From: Roseiarcus sp963813195
GTDB taxonomy: Bacteria; Pseudomonadota; Alphaproteobacteria; Rhizobiales; Beijerinckiaceae
DNA: 64,000 bases
Direction of reading: 5' to 3'
Assembly (NCBI GenBank): GCA_963813195.1
Contig: CAWEYC010000039.1
Span: 1-64,000 of the forward strand
The notes beneath the pieces were generated by a model, which was not told the origin of the DNA, made no database searches, and saw only the letters and a program-made list of their open reading frames with translations. The stretch's first letter is position 1; each line of letters opens with the position of its first letter. Positions 15,478 to 25,182 of the stretch are shown here, one piece after another. A program made the translations under genes and the position numbers.

Positions 15478-16782
15478 ATGCTTGAAGACAAGGACCGCAT
15501 CTTCACCAATCTCTACGGCCTCGGCGATCGCGGCCTCAAGGGAGCGCGGGCGCGCGGCAATTGGGACGGCACGAAGGCGCTCATCGACAAGGGCCGCGAT
15601 TGGATCGTCGCCGAGATGAAATCCTCGGGCCTGCGCGGTCGCGGCGGCGCCGGCTTCCCGACCGGCCTGAAATGGTCGTTCATGCCCAAGACGGTCGACC
15701 CGAAGCGGCCGCATTACCTCGTCGTCAATGCCGACGAATTGGAGCCGGGCACCTGCAAGGATCGCGAGATCCTGCGCAACGACCCGCACACTTTGGTCGA
15801 GGGCTGCCTTCTCGCCTCCTTCGCGATGGGCGCTCACGCCGCTTATATCTACGTGCGCGGCGAATATATCCTCGAGCGCGAGCATCTCCAGGCCGCCATC
15901 GACGAGGCCTATGAGGCCAATCTGATCGGCAAGGACAATGTCAACGGCTGGCCGTTCGACCTCTATGTCCACCATGGCGCCGGCGCCTATATCTGCGGCG
16001 AAGAGACGGCGATGCTCGAATCCCTCGAGGGCAAGAAGGGGATGCCGCGCCTGAAGCCGCCGTTCCCTGCGAATATGGGGCTGTACGGCTGCCCGACGAC
16101 GGTCAACAACGTCGAATCGATTGCGGTCGCGCCGACCATTCTGCGCCGCGGCGCCGCGTGGTTCTCCAGCTTCGGCGCGCCGAACAACGTCGGCACCAAG
16201 CTCTTCTGTGTTTCCGGGCACGTCAACAAGCCGTGCAACGTCGAAGAGGCGATGTCGATCCCGTTCCGCGAGTTGATCGAGACCCATTGCGGCGGCGTGC
16301 GGGGCGGTTGGGACAATCTGCTCGCGGTCATTCCCGGGGGATCGTCGGTGCGCATGGTTCCCGCCGCTGAGATCATCGACACGCCGATGGATTTCGATTC
16401 GCTGGGCAAGCTGCGCTCCGGCCTCGGCACGGCGGCGGTCATCGTCATGGACAAGTCGACCGACATCATCCGTGCGGTCGCGCGGCTCTCCTACTTCTAC
16501 AAGCACGAGAGCTGCGGCCAGTGCACGCCGTGCCGCGAAGGCACCGGCTGGATGTGGCGGGTGCTGACGCGCATGGCGGAGGGCAGGGCGCAGAAGCGAG
16601 AGATCGACATGCTGCTCGACGTGACCAAGCAGGTCGAGGGCCACACCATTTGCGCTCTCGGCGACGCGGCGGCCTGGCCGATCCAGGGCCTGATCGCCCA
16701 CTTCCGCCCCGAGATCGAAAAGCGCATTGACCAGTACGCGGCCAATCCGCATAGCGATCCCGTGCGCGTGGCGGCGGAGTAG
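15478..16782 (+). CDS. nuoF: NADH-quinone oxidoreductase subunit F (FMN, NADH site)
   Basis: 434 residues. NADH/FMN motifs GLRGRGGAGFPTGLKW near 50 and GAGAYICGEETAM near 175, and the N3 4Fe-4S motif ESCGQCTPCREGTGW near 345, all intact. Accepts hydride from NADH. Five nt separate it from nuoG. Confidence 0.97.
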   Translation: MLEDKDRIFTNLYGLGDRGLKGARARGNWDGTKALIDKGRDWIVAEMKSSGLRGRGGAGFPTGLKWSFMPKTVDPKRPHYLVVNADELEPGTCKDREILRNDPHTLVEGCLLASFAMGAHAAYIYVRGEYILEREHLQAAIDEAYEANLIGKDNVNGWPFDLYVHHGAGAYICGEETAMLESLEGKKGMPRLKPPFPANMGLYGCPTTVNNVESIAVAPTILRRGAAWFSSFGAPNNVGTKLFCVSGHVNKPCNVEEAMSIPFRELIETHCGGVRGGWDNLLAVIPGGSSVRMVPAAEIIDTPMDFDSLGKLRSGLGTAAVIVMDKSTDIIRAVARLSYFYKHESCGQCTPCREGTGWMWRVLTRMAEGRAQKREIDMLLDVTKQVEGHTICALGDAAAWPIQGLIAHFRPEIEKRIDQYAANPHSDPVRVAAE

Positions 16783-16787
16783 GGACG

Positions 16788-18851
16788 ATGACGAAGATCA
16801 TTATCGACGGCAAAGAACTCGACGTTCCCGCGGAGTACACGCTCCTGCAGGCCTGCGAGGCGGCCGGCGCCGAGGTGCCGCGTTTCTGCTTCCACGAGCG
16901 CCTGTCGATCGCCGGCAATTGCCGCATGTGCCTCGTCGAAGTGAAGGGCGGGCCGCCCAAGCCGACGGCGTCCTGCGCGATGTCGGTCAAGGATCTGCGC
17001 CCTGGCCCGAAGGGCGAACCGCCGGTCGTCGAGACCAATTCGCCGATGGCGCGCAAAGGGCGTCAGGGCGTGATGGAATTCTTGCTCATCAACCATCCGC
17101 TCGACTGCCCGATTTGCGACCAGGGCGGCGAGTGCGATCTGCAGGACCAGGCGATGGCCTATGGCGTCGATTCGTCGCGCTACGCCGAGAACAAGCGCGC
17201 GGTCGAAGACAAATATATGGGCCCGCTGGTCAAGACGTCGATGAACCGCTGCATCCAGTGCACGCGGTGCGTCCGCTTCGCCACGGAAGTTGCAGGCGTT
17301 TCCGAACTCGGCGCGATCGGGCGCGGCGAGGACATGGAGATCACGTCCTACCTCGAACGCGCGCTGACCTCCGAATTGCAGGGCAACGTCGTCGATCTCT
17401 GTCCCGTCGGCGCGCTGACCTCCAAGCCGACTGAATTTCATGCCCGGTCGTGGGAATATCTGAAGACGGAAACGGTCGATGTGATGGACGCGCTCGGGTG
17501 CGCGATCCGCATCGATTCGCGCGGACGCGAAGTCGTGCGCATCCTGCCGCGCATCAACGAGGCGATCAACGAAGAGTGGATCTCCGACAAGACGCGCCAC
17601 ATCGTCGATGGGTTGAAGACGCAGCGGCTCGATCGCCCCTATGTCCGCATCGACGGCAAGCTGCGGGCGGCGACCTGGCCGCAGGCGTTCGCCGCGATCG
17701 CCGGCCAGGTCAAGGGGACGAAAGCCGCGCGCATCGGCGCGATCGTCGGCGATCTCGCCAGCGTCGAAGAGATGTTCGCGTTGAAGGGCCTGATGGACAA
17801 GCTCGGCGTCGCCAACGTCGACTGCCGCCAGGACGGTTCGAAACTCGATCCGAAGTTCGGCCGCGCCTCCTATATCTTCAATTCGATGATCGGCGGCATC
17901 GACGAGGCCGACGCGATCATGATCATCGGCTCCAATCCGCGCCTCGAGGCCCCGGTGCTCAACGCGCGCATTCGCAAGCGTTGGCTGAAGGGCGATTGCC
18001 TCATCGGCGTCGTCGGCCCCAAGGCCGATCTCACCTACAACTACAATTACCTCGGCGCCGGCCCCGAATCGCTCGCCGCTTTCGCCGATCACCCGCCCGC
18101 CAACAAGACGAAGCCGATGTTCATTCTCGGCGCCGGCGCCTTGGCGCGGCCCGACGGCGCCGCGGTGCTCTCGCTGGCGGCCAAAGCGGCCTTGTCGCTC
18201 GGCGTCGTCAAGGACAGCTGGAACGGCTTCAACGTGCTGCATATCGCGGCGTCGCGCGTCGGCGGCCTCGATCTCGGCCTCGTGCCGGGCGGGGGCGGCC
18301 TCGACGCGCTGGCAATGGTGAAGCCCGGGGCGTTGGACGTGCTCTTCAACCTCGGCGCCGACGAAATCGACATCGCGCCCGGCGCCTTCGTCGTCTATGT
18401 CGGCACCCATGGCGACCGGGGCGCGCACCGCGCCGACGTCATCCTGCCGGGCGGCGCCTACACGGAAAAGACGGGAATCTACGTCAACACGGAAGGGCGC
18501 TCGCAATTCGCCGAACGGGCCGTCTTCCCGCCGGGCGACGCGCGCGAGGATTGGGCGATCCTGCGCGCCCTCTCCGACGTGGTCGGCGCCCGGTTGCCGT
18601 ACGATTCGCTCAGCGCCTTGCGCGCCGCGCTCGCCGGCGCTCACCCCGGTCTCGTCAAGTACGATGAGGCGCCGCCGGCCGACGAGGGCGCGTTCGCGGC
18701 GCTGGCCGGCCTCGGCGGCGCGCTCGATCGCGTTCCGTTCGTCTCGAACGTCGACGACTTTTATTTCACCAACCCGATCGCGCGCGCTTCCCGCGTCATG
18801 GCCGAATGCTCGGCGCTGAAAAAGGGCAAGCTGCTTCAGGCGGCGGAATAG
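16788..18851 (+). CDS. nuoG: NADH-quinone oxidoreductase subunit G
   Basis: 687 residues. The N-terminal 2Fe-2S domain has RFCFHERLSIAGNCRMC. HPLDCPICDQGGECDLQ supplies the His-liganded cluster, and CIQCTRCVRF with VVDLCPVGAL supplies a further 4Fe-4S set. The rest is a molybdopterin-oxidoreductase-like domain that has lost cofactor function in this family. Largest peripheral-arm subunit. Confidence 0.97.
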   Translation: MTKIIIDGKELDVPAEYTLLQACEAAGAEVPRFCFHERLSIAGNCRMCLVEVKGGPPKPTASCAMSVKDLRPGPKGEPPVVETNSPMARKGRQGVMEFLLINHPLDCPICDQGGECDLQDQAMAYGVDSSRYAENKRAVEDKYMGPLVKTSMNRCIQCTRCVRFATEVAGVSELGAIGRGEDMEITSYLERALTSELQGNVVDLCPVGALTSKPTEFHARSWEYLKTETVDVMDALGCAIRIDSRGREVVRILPRINEAINEEWISDKTRHIVDGLKTQRLDRPYVRIDGKLRAATWPQAFAAIAGQVKGTKAARIGAIVGDLASVEEMFALKGLMDKLGVANVDCRQDGSKLDPKFGRASYIFNSMIGGIDEADAIMIIGSNPRLEAPVLNARIRKRWLKGDCLIGVVGPKADLTYNYNYLGAGPESLAAFADHPPANKTKPMFILGAGALARPDGAAVLSLAAKAALSLGVVKDSWNGFNVLHIAASRVGGLDLGLVPGGGGLDALAMVKPGALDVLFNLGADEIDIAPGAFVVYVGTHGDRGAHRADVILPGGAYTEKTGIYVNTEGRSQFAERAVFPPGDAREDWAILRALSDVVGARLPYDSLSALRAALAGAHPGLVKYDEAPPADEGAFAALAGLGGALDRVPFVSNVDDFYFTNPIARASRVMAECSALKKGKLLQAAE

Positions 18852-18859
18852 GACGACCG

Positions 18860-20023
18860 ATGAGCAGCGCCTCTCCCTCCCGTTCCGAGCAGTCCAACTG
18901 GGTCCTGATCGCGGCCGTGGTCGTGCTCGCGGTCATCGCGATCATCGGCGGGGCGATCTATGCGTTCGTCGCCAGCGGGACCGCCGCGGCGTTCGGCGCG
19001 TGGATGCACGACACCTCGGTCGGCGTCTTCGTGCGCTACCTCCTGGAAAGCCTGCTGCTGCTGGTCTGCATTCTGCTCTCGACCGCGGCGCTGATCTACG
19101 CCGAGCGAAAGATCTGGGGCGCCGTTCAGCTCCGTCGCGGCCCGAACGTCGTCGGCCCCTGGGGCGTGCTGCAGCCCTTCGCCGATTTTCTCAAGTTCAG
19201 CCTCAAGGAGCCGATCATTCCGGCGGCCGCCAACAAGGGCGTGTTCGTCATCGCGCCCCTGGTCTCGGTGACGCTTGCGTTCGCCGCCTGGGCGGTCTTG
19301 CCCGTCGCCGACGGCTGGGTGGTCGCCAACATCAATGTCGGCGTCCTCTACCTCTTCGCGATCTCCTCGCTCGGCGTTTACGGCGTCATCATGGCGGGCT
19401 GGGCGTCGAATTCGAAATATCCGTTCCTGTCGGCGCTGCGCGTCGCCGCGCAAATGGTTTCCTACGAGGTCTCGATCGGCTTCGTCATCGTCACGGTTCT
19501 CCTATGCGCAGGCTCGCTCAATCTCAGCGACATCGTGCACGCGCAGGATACGCGCTTCGGCCTGCTCGGCTGGTACTGGCTGCCGCTGCTGCCGATGTTC
19601 GTGATCTTCTTCGTCTCGGCGCTGGCGGAAACCAACCGGCCGCCGTTCGATCTGGCGGAGGCGGAGTCGGAGCTGGTGGCGGGCTATATGGTCGAATATT
19701 CGGCCTCGATGTTCCTGTTGCAGTTCCTCACCGAACTCGTCGCGATCCTGTCGATGTCGTCGATGGCGACGGTCATGTTCCTCGGCGGCTGGCTGTCGCC
19801 GCTTCCTTTCCCGCCCTTCACCTGGATTCCCGGCGTCATCTGGTTCCTGATCAAGGCGTGGAGCATCGTCTTCATGTTCAGCTTCGTGAAGGCGTTCGTG
19901 CCGCGTTATCGCTACGATCAGCTGATGCGGCTCGGCTGGAAAGTGTTTCTGCCGATTTCGCTGTTCATGGTGGTGGCGGTCGCCGGCGTGCTCGAGCTGA
20001 CGGGCTGGGGAGCGCATCACTGA
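18860..20023 (+). CDS. nuoH: NADH-quinone oxidoreductase subunit H
   Basis: 387 residues from ATG 18860 (8 nt after nuoG); the open frame upstream overlaps nuoG and is not used. About nine helices are preceded by a longer N-terminal segment. Signatures are YAERKIWGAVQLRRGPNVVG, ALAETNRPPFDLAEAESELV and GYMVEYS. Forms the quinone channel and links to the proton-pumping arm. Confidence 0.96.
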   Translation: MSSASPSRSEQSNWVLIAAVVVLAVIAIIGGAIYAFVASGTAAAFGAWMHDTSVGVFVRYLLESLLLLVCILLSTAALIYAERKIWGAVQLRRGPNVVGPWGVLQPFADFLKFSLKEPIIPAAANKGVFVIAPLVSVTLAFAAWAVLPVADGWVVANINVGVLYLFAISSLGVYGVIMAGWASNSKYPFLSALRVAAQMVSYEVSIGFVIVTVLLCAGSLNLSDIVHAQDTRFGLLGWYWLPLLPMFVIFFVSALAETNRPPFDLAEAESELVAGYMVEYSASMFLLQFLTELVAILSMSSMATVMFLGGWLSPLPFPPFTWIPGVIWFLIKAWSIVFMFSFVKAFVPRYRYDQLMRLGWKVFLPISLFMVVAVAGVLELTGWGAHH

Positions 20024-20053
20024 CATGCGGGGGCTAATTTTGAGGACAGTCCG

Positions 20054-20548
20054 ATGGCCATGAGACTCGAAGCGGCGGCGCGATCGATTTTTTTGACCGA
20101 GTTCCTCGCCGCGTTTGCGCTGAGCGTGCGTTACATGTTCAAGCCGAAGGCGACGCTGAACTATCCCAACGAGAAGTCGCCGCTGTCGCCCCGCTTTCGC
20201 GGCGAACATGCGCTGCGCCGCTACCCCAACGGCGAGGAGCGCTGCATCGCGTGCAAGTTGTGCGAGGCGATCTGCCCGGCGCAGGCCATCACCATCGAAG
20301 CCGGCCCGCGCCGCAACGACGGCACGCGCCGCACGACGCGCTACGACATCGACATGACCAAGTGCATTTACTGCGGCATGTGCCAGGAGGCCTGCCCGGT
20401 CGACGCGATCGTCGAGGGCCCGAATTTCGAATTTGCGGTCGAGACGCGCGAGGAATTGTTCTACGACAAGGATCGGTTGCTCGATAACGGCTCGCGCTGG
20501 GAGCGCGAGATCGCGCGCAACATCGCGATCGACGCGCCGTATAAGTAG
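20054..20548 (+). CDS. nuoI: NADH-quinone oxidoreductase subunit I (two 4Fe-4S)
   Basis: 164 residues with two ferredoxin motifs: Cys64/67/70/74 in CIACKLCEAICP and Cys104/107/110/114 in CIYCGMCQEACP (clusters N6a and N6b). Passes electrons towards N2 in NuoB. Confidence 0.97.
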   Translation: MAMRLEAAARSIFLTEFLAAFALSVRYMFKPKATLNYPNEKSPLSPRFRGEHALRRYPNGEERCIACKLCEAICPAQAITIEAGPRRNDGTRRTTRYDIDMTKCIYCGMCQEACPVDAIVEGPNFEFAVETREELFYDKDRLLDNGSRWEREIARNIAIDAPYK

Positions 20549-20559
20549 GGCGTCTGGAT

Positions 20560-20662
20560 TTCCCTCTTCCGCTCGCGGGAGAGGGCGCGGGTGAGGGCTC
20601 TTGGGCGAGACCCCTCATCCGGCCGCCGCGCGGCCACCTTCTCCCGCCAGCGGGAGAAGGGA
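20560..20662. repeat. Dispersed palindromic repeat, copy 2 (two hairpins back to back)
   Basis: The nuoI-nuoJ gap holds two hairpins in opposite orientation: CCCTCTTCCGCTCGCGGGAG continuing to GAGGGCGCGGGTGAGGG, and CCCCTCATCCGG followed by CTTCTCCCGCCAGCGGGAG ending AAGGG. The pair looks like a complete small mobile palindromic element. It sits inside the operon without breaking a gene. Confidence 0.7.
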
Positions 20663-20717
20663 TTGGGTCCGCTCTCGCTTGGCGGGGGTGGTTTGGGGTG
20701 AGGCAAGGAAAAGAGCG

Positions 20718-21320
20718 ATGCAGGCCGACGCGATTCTCTTCTGGCTGTTCTCGGGCGTGCTGATCGTTTCGGCGCTCGCCGTGATCACAGCGCGCAACCC
20801 AGTGCATTCCGTGCTGTTCCTGATTCTCGCCTTCGTCAACGCCGCCGGCCTGTTCCTGCTGATGGGCGCCGAATTCCTCGGCATGATCCTCATCGTCGTC
20901 TATGTCGGCGCCGTGGCGGTGTTGTTTCTCTTCGTCGTCATGCTGCTCGACGTCGACTTCGCCGAATTGAAGCAGGGATTCGTGCAATATCTGCCGATCG
21001 CGGCGTTGATCGCGCTGGTCGTCGCCTTCGAGCTCGGCTATGTCGCGGTCGGTTGGACGCGCTCGCCCGACGTGGCCGCGGCCGCGACGCCCTCGGGCAC
21101 GCTGACAAACACCGCGGCGCTCGGCCGCGTGCTCTACACCCACTATTTCTACTTCTTCCAGGCGGCGGGAATGATCCTGCTGACCGCGATGGTCGGCGCG
21201 ATCGTGCTGACCTTGCGCCACAAGGAAGGCGTCAAACGGCAGAATATCGCCGAGCAGGTCGCGCGCACTCCCGCCACGGCGGTCGAATTGCGCAAAGTCT
21301 CCTCGCGCGCCGGCATCTGA
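20718..21320 (+). CDS. nuoJ: NADH-quinone oxidoreductase subunit J
   Basis: 200 residues from ATG 20718, with AAGGAA at 20705-20710 upstream. Five hydrophobic helices, with the conserved ARNPVHSVLFLILAFVNAAG and EFLGMILIVVYVGAVAVLFL (the pi-bulge helix TM3). Membrane-arm subunit. Confidence 0.96.
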   Translation: MQADAILFWLFSGVLIVSALAVITARNPVHSVLFLILAFVNAAGLFLLMGAEFLGMILIVVYVGAVAVLFLFVVMLLDVDFAELKQGFVQYLPIAALIALVVAFELGYVAVGWTRSPDVAAAATPSGTLTNTAALGRVLYTHYFYFFQAAGMILLTAMVGAIVLTLRHKEGVKRQNIAEQVARTPATAVELRKVSSRAGI

Positions 21321-21332
21321 AGGATCCCTCCC

Positions 21333-21641
21333 ATGGTCATCGGCCTCGCCCATTACGTCACGCTCGCGGCGATTCTCTTCACGATCGGCGTGGCGGGCAT
21401 CATCCTCAATCACAAGAACATCATCATCATCCTGATGTCGATCGAGTTGATCCTGCTGTCGGTCAACATCAATCTCGTCGCGTTTTCGACCCATACCGGC
21501 GATCTCACCGGGCAGGTGTTTGCGCTGTTCATTCTGACCGTCGCCGCGGCGGAATCGGCGATCGGGCTCGCCGTTCTCGTCGCCTATTATCGCAATCGCG
21601 GCTCGATCGCGGTCGAAGACATCAACGCGCTGAAGGGCTGA
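21333..21641 (+). CDS. nuoK: NADH-quinone oxidoreductase subunit K
   Basis: 102 residues, three helices, with the two conserved membrane glutamates visible in MSIELILLSVNINLVAF and VAAAESAIGLAVLVAYYR. An MRP/antiporter-related proton-path subunit, 6 nt before nuoL. Confidence 0.96.
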   Translation: MVIGLAHYVTLAAILFTIGVAGIILNHKNIIIILMSIELILLSVNINLVAFSTHTGDLTGQVFALFILTVAAAESAIGLAVLVAYYRNRGSIAVEDINALKG

Positions 21642-21647
21642 GGACGC

Positions 21648-23642
21648 ATGTACGACCTGATCGTCTTCCTTCCGCTTCTCGGCTTCCTGATCGCCGGCCT
21701 GTTCGGCCGGCAGATCGGTCCGCGCGCGTCTGAGCTCGTCACGACGAGCCTGCTTGGGGTGAGCGCTTTCCTCGCCTGGATCGCCTTCTTTTCCGTGGGC
21801 GCCGGTCACCAGGAGCAAGCGCTCGTCATCCCTGTCGCCAATTGGCTGACGTCGGGCAAGCTCGCGGTCGCCTGGGCGCTGCGCATCGACACGCTGACGG
21901 CGGTGATGCTCGTCGTCGTCGGCACCGTTTCGTTTCTCGTGCATCTCTACTCCATCGGCTACATGGCCGACGACCCGAGCCGTCCGCGCTTCTTCGCCTA
22001 TCTCTCGCTATTCACCTTCGCGATGCTGATGCTGGTGACGGCGGACAATCTGGTGCAGATGTTCTTCGGCTGGGAAGGCGTCGGTCTCGCCTCCTATCTC
22101 CTGATCGGCTTCTGGTACGAGCGCCCGGCGCCGAACGCCGCGGCGATCAAGGCCTTCGTCGTCAATCGGATCGGCGACTTCGGCTTCGAGCTCGGCATGT
22201 TCCTGATCTTCCAGCTCACGGGGTCGGTGAGCTTCGAACAGATCTTCGCCGCCGCTCCGGGCCTCGCCGGCAAGACGATCCACGTCTTCGGCCTCAATTG
22301 GGACGCGCTGACGCTGACCTGCCTGCTGCTGTTCATGGGCGCGATGGGCAAATCGGCGCAGTTCCTGCTGCACACCTGGTTGCCGGATGCGATGGAAGGC
22401 CCGACGCCGGTCTCGGCGCTCATCCACGCCGCGACCATGGTCACCGCCGGGGTGTTCATGGTCGCGCGGATGTCGCCGCTGTTCGATCTCGCGCCGGTTG
22501 CGCTCGGCGTCGTCACCATCGTCGGGGCGACGACCGCCTTCTTCGCCGCGACCGTCGGTCTGGTGCAGAACGACATCAAGCGCGTCATCGCCTATTCCAC
22601 CTGCTCGCAACTCGGCTACATGTTCGTCGGTCTTGGCGTCGGCGGCTACAGCCTCGGCATTTTCCATCTCTTCACGCACGCCTTCTTCAAGGCGCTGCTG
22701 TTCCTCTGTGCCGGGTCGGTCATCACCGCGATGCATCACGAGCAGGACATGCGCGCGATGGGCGGCCTGCGCAAAGATCTTCCCTTCACGTTCTGGATGA
22801 TGACGATCGGCACGCTGGCCCTGACCGGCGTCGGCATTCCCTTTACCTCGATCGGCTTCGCCGGCTTCGTCTCGAAAGACGCCATCATCGAGGCCTCCTA
22901 CGCCTCGCACGGCATCGGCGCCTCCTACGCCTTCGCCTGCGTCACGGTCGGCGTGGCCCTGACCTCGTTCTATTCCTGGCGTCTGGTGTTCATGACCTTC
23001 TTCGGCAAGCGCGGCCAATGGGCGGACGCCCACGGCGCGCACGCGCACGACGATCATGGGCACGGGCACGAGCACGCCCCGCACGAATCGCCGATGGTCA
23101 TGCTGATCCCGCTCGCCGCCCTCGCGCTCGGCGCAACGTTCGCCGGCGTCGCCTTCCGCCACTGGTTCATCGGCGGCGGCTTCGAGGGTTTCTGGAAGCA
23201 CGCGATCTATTTGGCTCCCGGCAACAAGATCATCGAGGAGATGGAGACCGTGCCGTGGCTCGTCTCCTTCCTGCCGACGGTGATGATGGTGGGCGGGTTC
23301 CTCATCGCCTACTACATGTACATCGTGAATCCCGCCGCGCCGAGGGCGCTCGCCAACGCCAATCCGCTCCTCTACCGCTTCCTGCTCAACAAGTGGTACT
23401 TCGACGAACTCTACGACTTCCTGTTCGTCCGTCCGGCTTTCTGGATCGGCAGGCTGTTCTGGAAGGGCGGCGACGGCTTCCTCATCGACGGCCTCGGACC
23501 TGACGGCGTTTCGGCCCGCGTGCTCGACGTCACCCGCAACGTGGTGCGCCTGCAGTCGGGTTACATCTACCACTACGCCTTCGCGATGCTGGTCGGCGTC
23601 GCCCTCTTCGTCACCTGGTATCTATTCGGGGGAATCCACTGA
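21648..23642 (+). CDS. nuoL: NADH-quinone oxidoreductase subunit L (proton pump)
   Basis: 664 residues, antiporter-like. Signatures include FFGWEGVGLASYLLIGFWY, KSAQFLLHTWLPDAMEGPTP and HAFFKALLFLCAGSVI; the long amphipathic lateral helix with the last TM is at the C-terminus. A His-rich loop (HGAHAHDDHGHGHEH) lies near residue 465. Its TGA overlaps the nuoM ATG. Confidence 0.97.
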   Translation: MYDLIVFLPLLGFLIAGLFGRQIGPRASELVTTSLLGVSAFLAWIAFFSVGAGHQEQALVIPVANWLTSGKLAVAWALRIDTLTAVMLVVVGTVSFLVHLYSIGYMADDPSRPRFFAYLSLFTFAMLMLVTADNLVQMFFGWEGVGLASYLLIGFWYERPAPNAAAIKAFVVNRIGDFGFELGMFLIFQLTGSVSFEQIFAAAPGLAGKTIHVFGLNWDALTLTCLLLFMGAMGKSAQFLLHTWLPDAMEGPTPVSALIHAATMVTAGVFMVARMSPLFDLAPVALGVVTIVGATTAFFAATVGLVQNDIKRVIAYSTCSQLGYMFVGLGVGGYSLGIFHLFTHAFFKALLFLCAGSVITAMHHEQDMRAMGGLRKDLPFTFWMMTIGTLALTGVGIPFTSIGFAGFVSKDAIIEASYASHGIGASYAFACVTVGVALTSFYSWRLVFMTFFGKRGQWADAHGAHAHDDHGHGHEHAPHESPMVMLIPLAALALGATFAGVAFRHWFIGGGFEGFWKHAIYLAPGNKIIEEMETVPWLVSFLPTVMMVGGFLIAYYMYIVNPAAPRALANANPLLYRFLLNKWYFDELYDFLFVRPAFWIGRLFWKGGDGFLIDGLGPDGVSARVLDVTRNVVRLQSGYIYHYAFAMLVGVALFVTWYLFGGIH

Positions 23643-25144
23643 TGTCCGGCTCCTGGATTCTCTCCGGACTGCTCGTTCTGCCGCTGATCGGCGCGGCGTG
23701 CATCCTCATCCTGCGCGGCGAGGACGAAGCGAGCAAGAACAACGCGCGCTGGATCGCGCTGTGGACGACCCTGATAACCTTTGGCCTCAGCCTCGTCGCC
23801 TGGGCGCGTTTCAACCCGGCTTCGGCGGGGTTCCAACTCGTCGAACAGCACGACTGGTTTTCGCACGTCATCCTCTACAAGCTCGGCGTCGACGGCATTT
23901 CCATGCCGTTCGTGCTGCTGACGACCCTTCTGATGCCGATCTGCATCGCCGCCTCGTGGATGTCGATCCAGAACCGCGTCAAGGAATACATGATCGCGTT
24001 TCTGATCCTCGAGACGCTGATGATCGGCGTGTTCGTCGCGCTCGACCTGGTGCTGTTCTACCTCTTCTTCGAGGGCGTCCTGATCCCGATGTTCCTCATC
24101 ATCGGCGTCTGGGGCGGCAAACGGCGCGTCTATGCGGCCTTCAAGTTCTTCCTCTACACGCTCACCGGCTCGCTGCTGATGCTGCTGGCGATCATGGCGA
24201 TGTATTGGACCGCGGGCACCACCGACATTACCGTTCTGCTGAAGACCGCGTTCGCGCCGGCGATGCAGAAATGGCTGTGGCTGGCGTTCTTCGCCTCCTT
24301 CGCGGTGAAGATGCCGATGTGGCCGGTGCACACGTGGCTGCCCGACGCGCATGTCGAGGCGCCGACGGCCGGGTCGGTGATCCTGGCCGGCATCCTCCTG
24401 AAGATGGGCGGCTACGGCTTCATCCGCTTCTCGCTGCCGATGTTCCCCGACGCGAGCCATTATTTCGCGCCGCTGATCTTCGCCCTGTCGATCATCGCGA
24501 TCATCTACACCTCGCTGGTCGCGCTGGTGCAGGAGGATATGAAGAAGCTCATCGCCTATTCCTCCGTCGCGCATATGGGCTTCGTCACCATGGGCCTGTT
24601 CGCCGCCAATACGCAGGGCGTCCAGGGCGCGGTCTACCAGATGATCAGCCACGGCCTCGTCTCGAGCGCGCTGTTCCTCTGTGTCGGCGTCGTCTACGAT
24701 CGCATGCACACGCGCGAAATCGCCGCGTATGGCGGGCTGGTGCAGCGCATGCCGCGTTACGCCGTGGCGTTGATGGTGTTTACCCTCGCCAATATCGGCC
24801 TGCCGGGCACCTCAGGGTTCATCGGCGAGTTCCTCACGCTGATCGGCACGTTCCAGGTCAATAGCTGGGTGGCGCTGTTCGCGACGACCGGCATCATCCT
24901 GTCGGCGGCCTATGCGCTGTATCTCTACCGGCGGGTGATCTTCGGCGTGATCGAGAAACCGAGCCTGGTGGGCATCATGGATCTGTCGGGGCGCGAGATC
25001 GCCTGTCTGGCGCCGTTGCTCGTCCTGACGGTCTATTACGGCGTGCATCCGCAGCCGGTCATCGACGCGAGCGCCGTCTCGATCGACGCGCTCGTCAAGG
25101 GTTTCGATCAGGCGCTCGCCCTGACCAGGACGGCAGGGCTCTAG
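23642..25144 (+). CDS. nuoM: NADH-quinone oxidoreductase subunit M (proton pump)
   Basis: 500 residues, antiporter-like, with FFEGVLIPMFLIIGVWGG, PMWPVHTWLPDAHVEAPTAG and IAYSSVAHMGFVTMG, including the conserved Glu and Lys of the proton channel. Overlaps nuoL by one base. Confidence 0.97.
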   Translation: MSGSWILSGLLVLPLIGAACILILRGEDEASKNNARWIALWTTLITFGLSLVAWARFNPASAGFQLVEQHDWFSHVILYKLGVDGISMPFVLLTTLLMPICIAASWMSIQNRVKEYMIAFLILETLMIGVFVALDLVLFYLFFEGVLIPMFLIIGVWGGKRRVYAAFKFFLYTLTGSLLMLLAIMAMYWTAGTTDITVLLKTAFAPAMQKWLWLAFFASFAVKMPMWPVHTWLPDAHVEAPTAGSVILAGILLKMGGYGFIRFSLPMFPDASHYFAPLIFALSIIAIIYTSLVALVQEDMKKLIAYSSVAHMGFVTMGLFAANTQGVQGAVYQMISHGLVSSALFLCVGVVYDRMHTREIAAYGGLVQRMPRYAVALMVFTLANIGLPGTSGFIGEFLTLIGTFQVNSWVALFATTGIILSAAYALYLYRRVIFGVIEKPSLVGIMDLSGREIACLAPLLVLTVYYGVHPQPVIDASAVSIDALVKGFDQALALTRTAGL

Positions 25145-25182
25145 GACGGGCGGCGCAAAGAACCAATGGGATTGATCAGCAA

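Noticed and set aside
16497..18644. 715-codon minus frame opposite nuoF and nuoG
   Set aside because: Long only because of GC-rich third positions in nuoF/G; these genes explain the region fully.
20289..21944. 551-codon minus frame across nuoI-nuoL
   Set aside because: Runs through several well-supported genes and a repeat; highly charged low-complexity translation.
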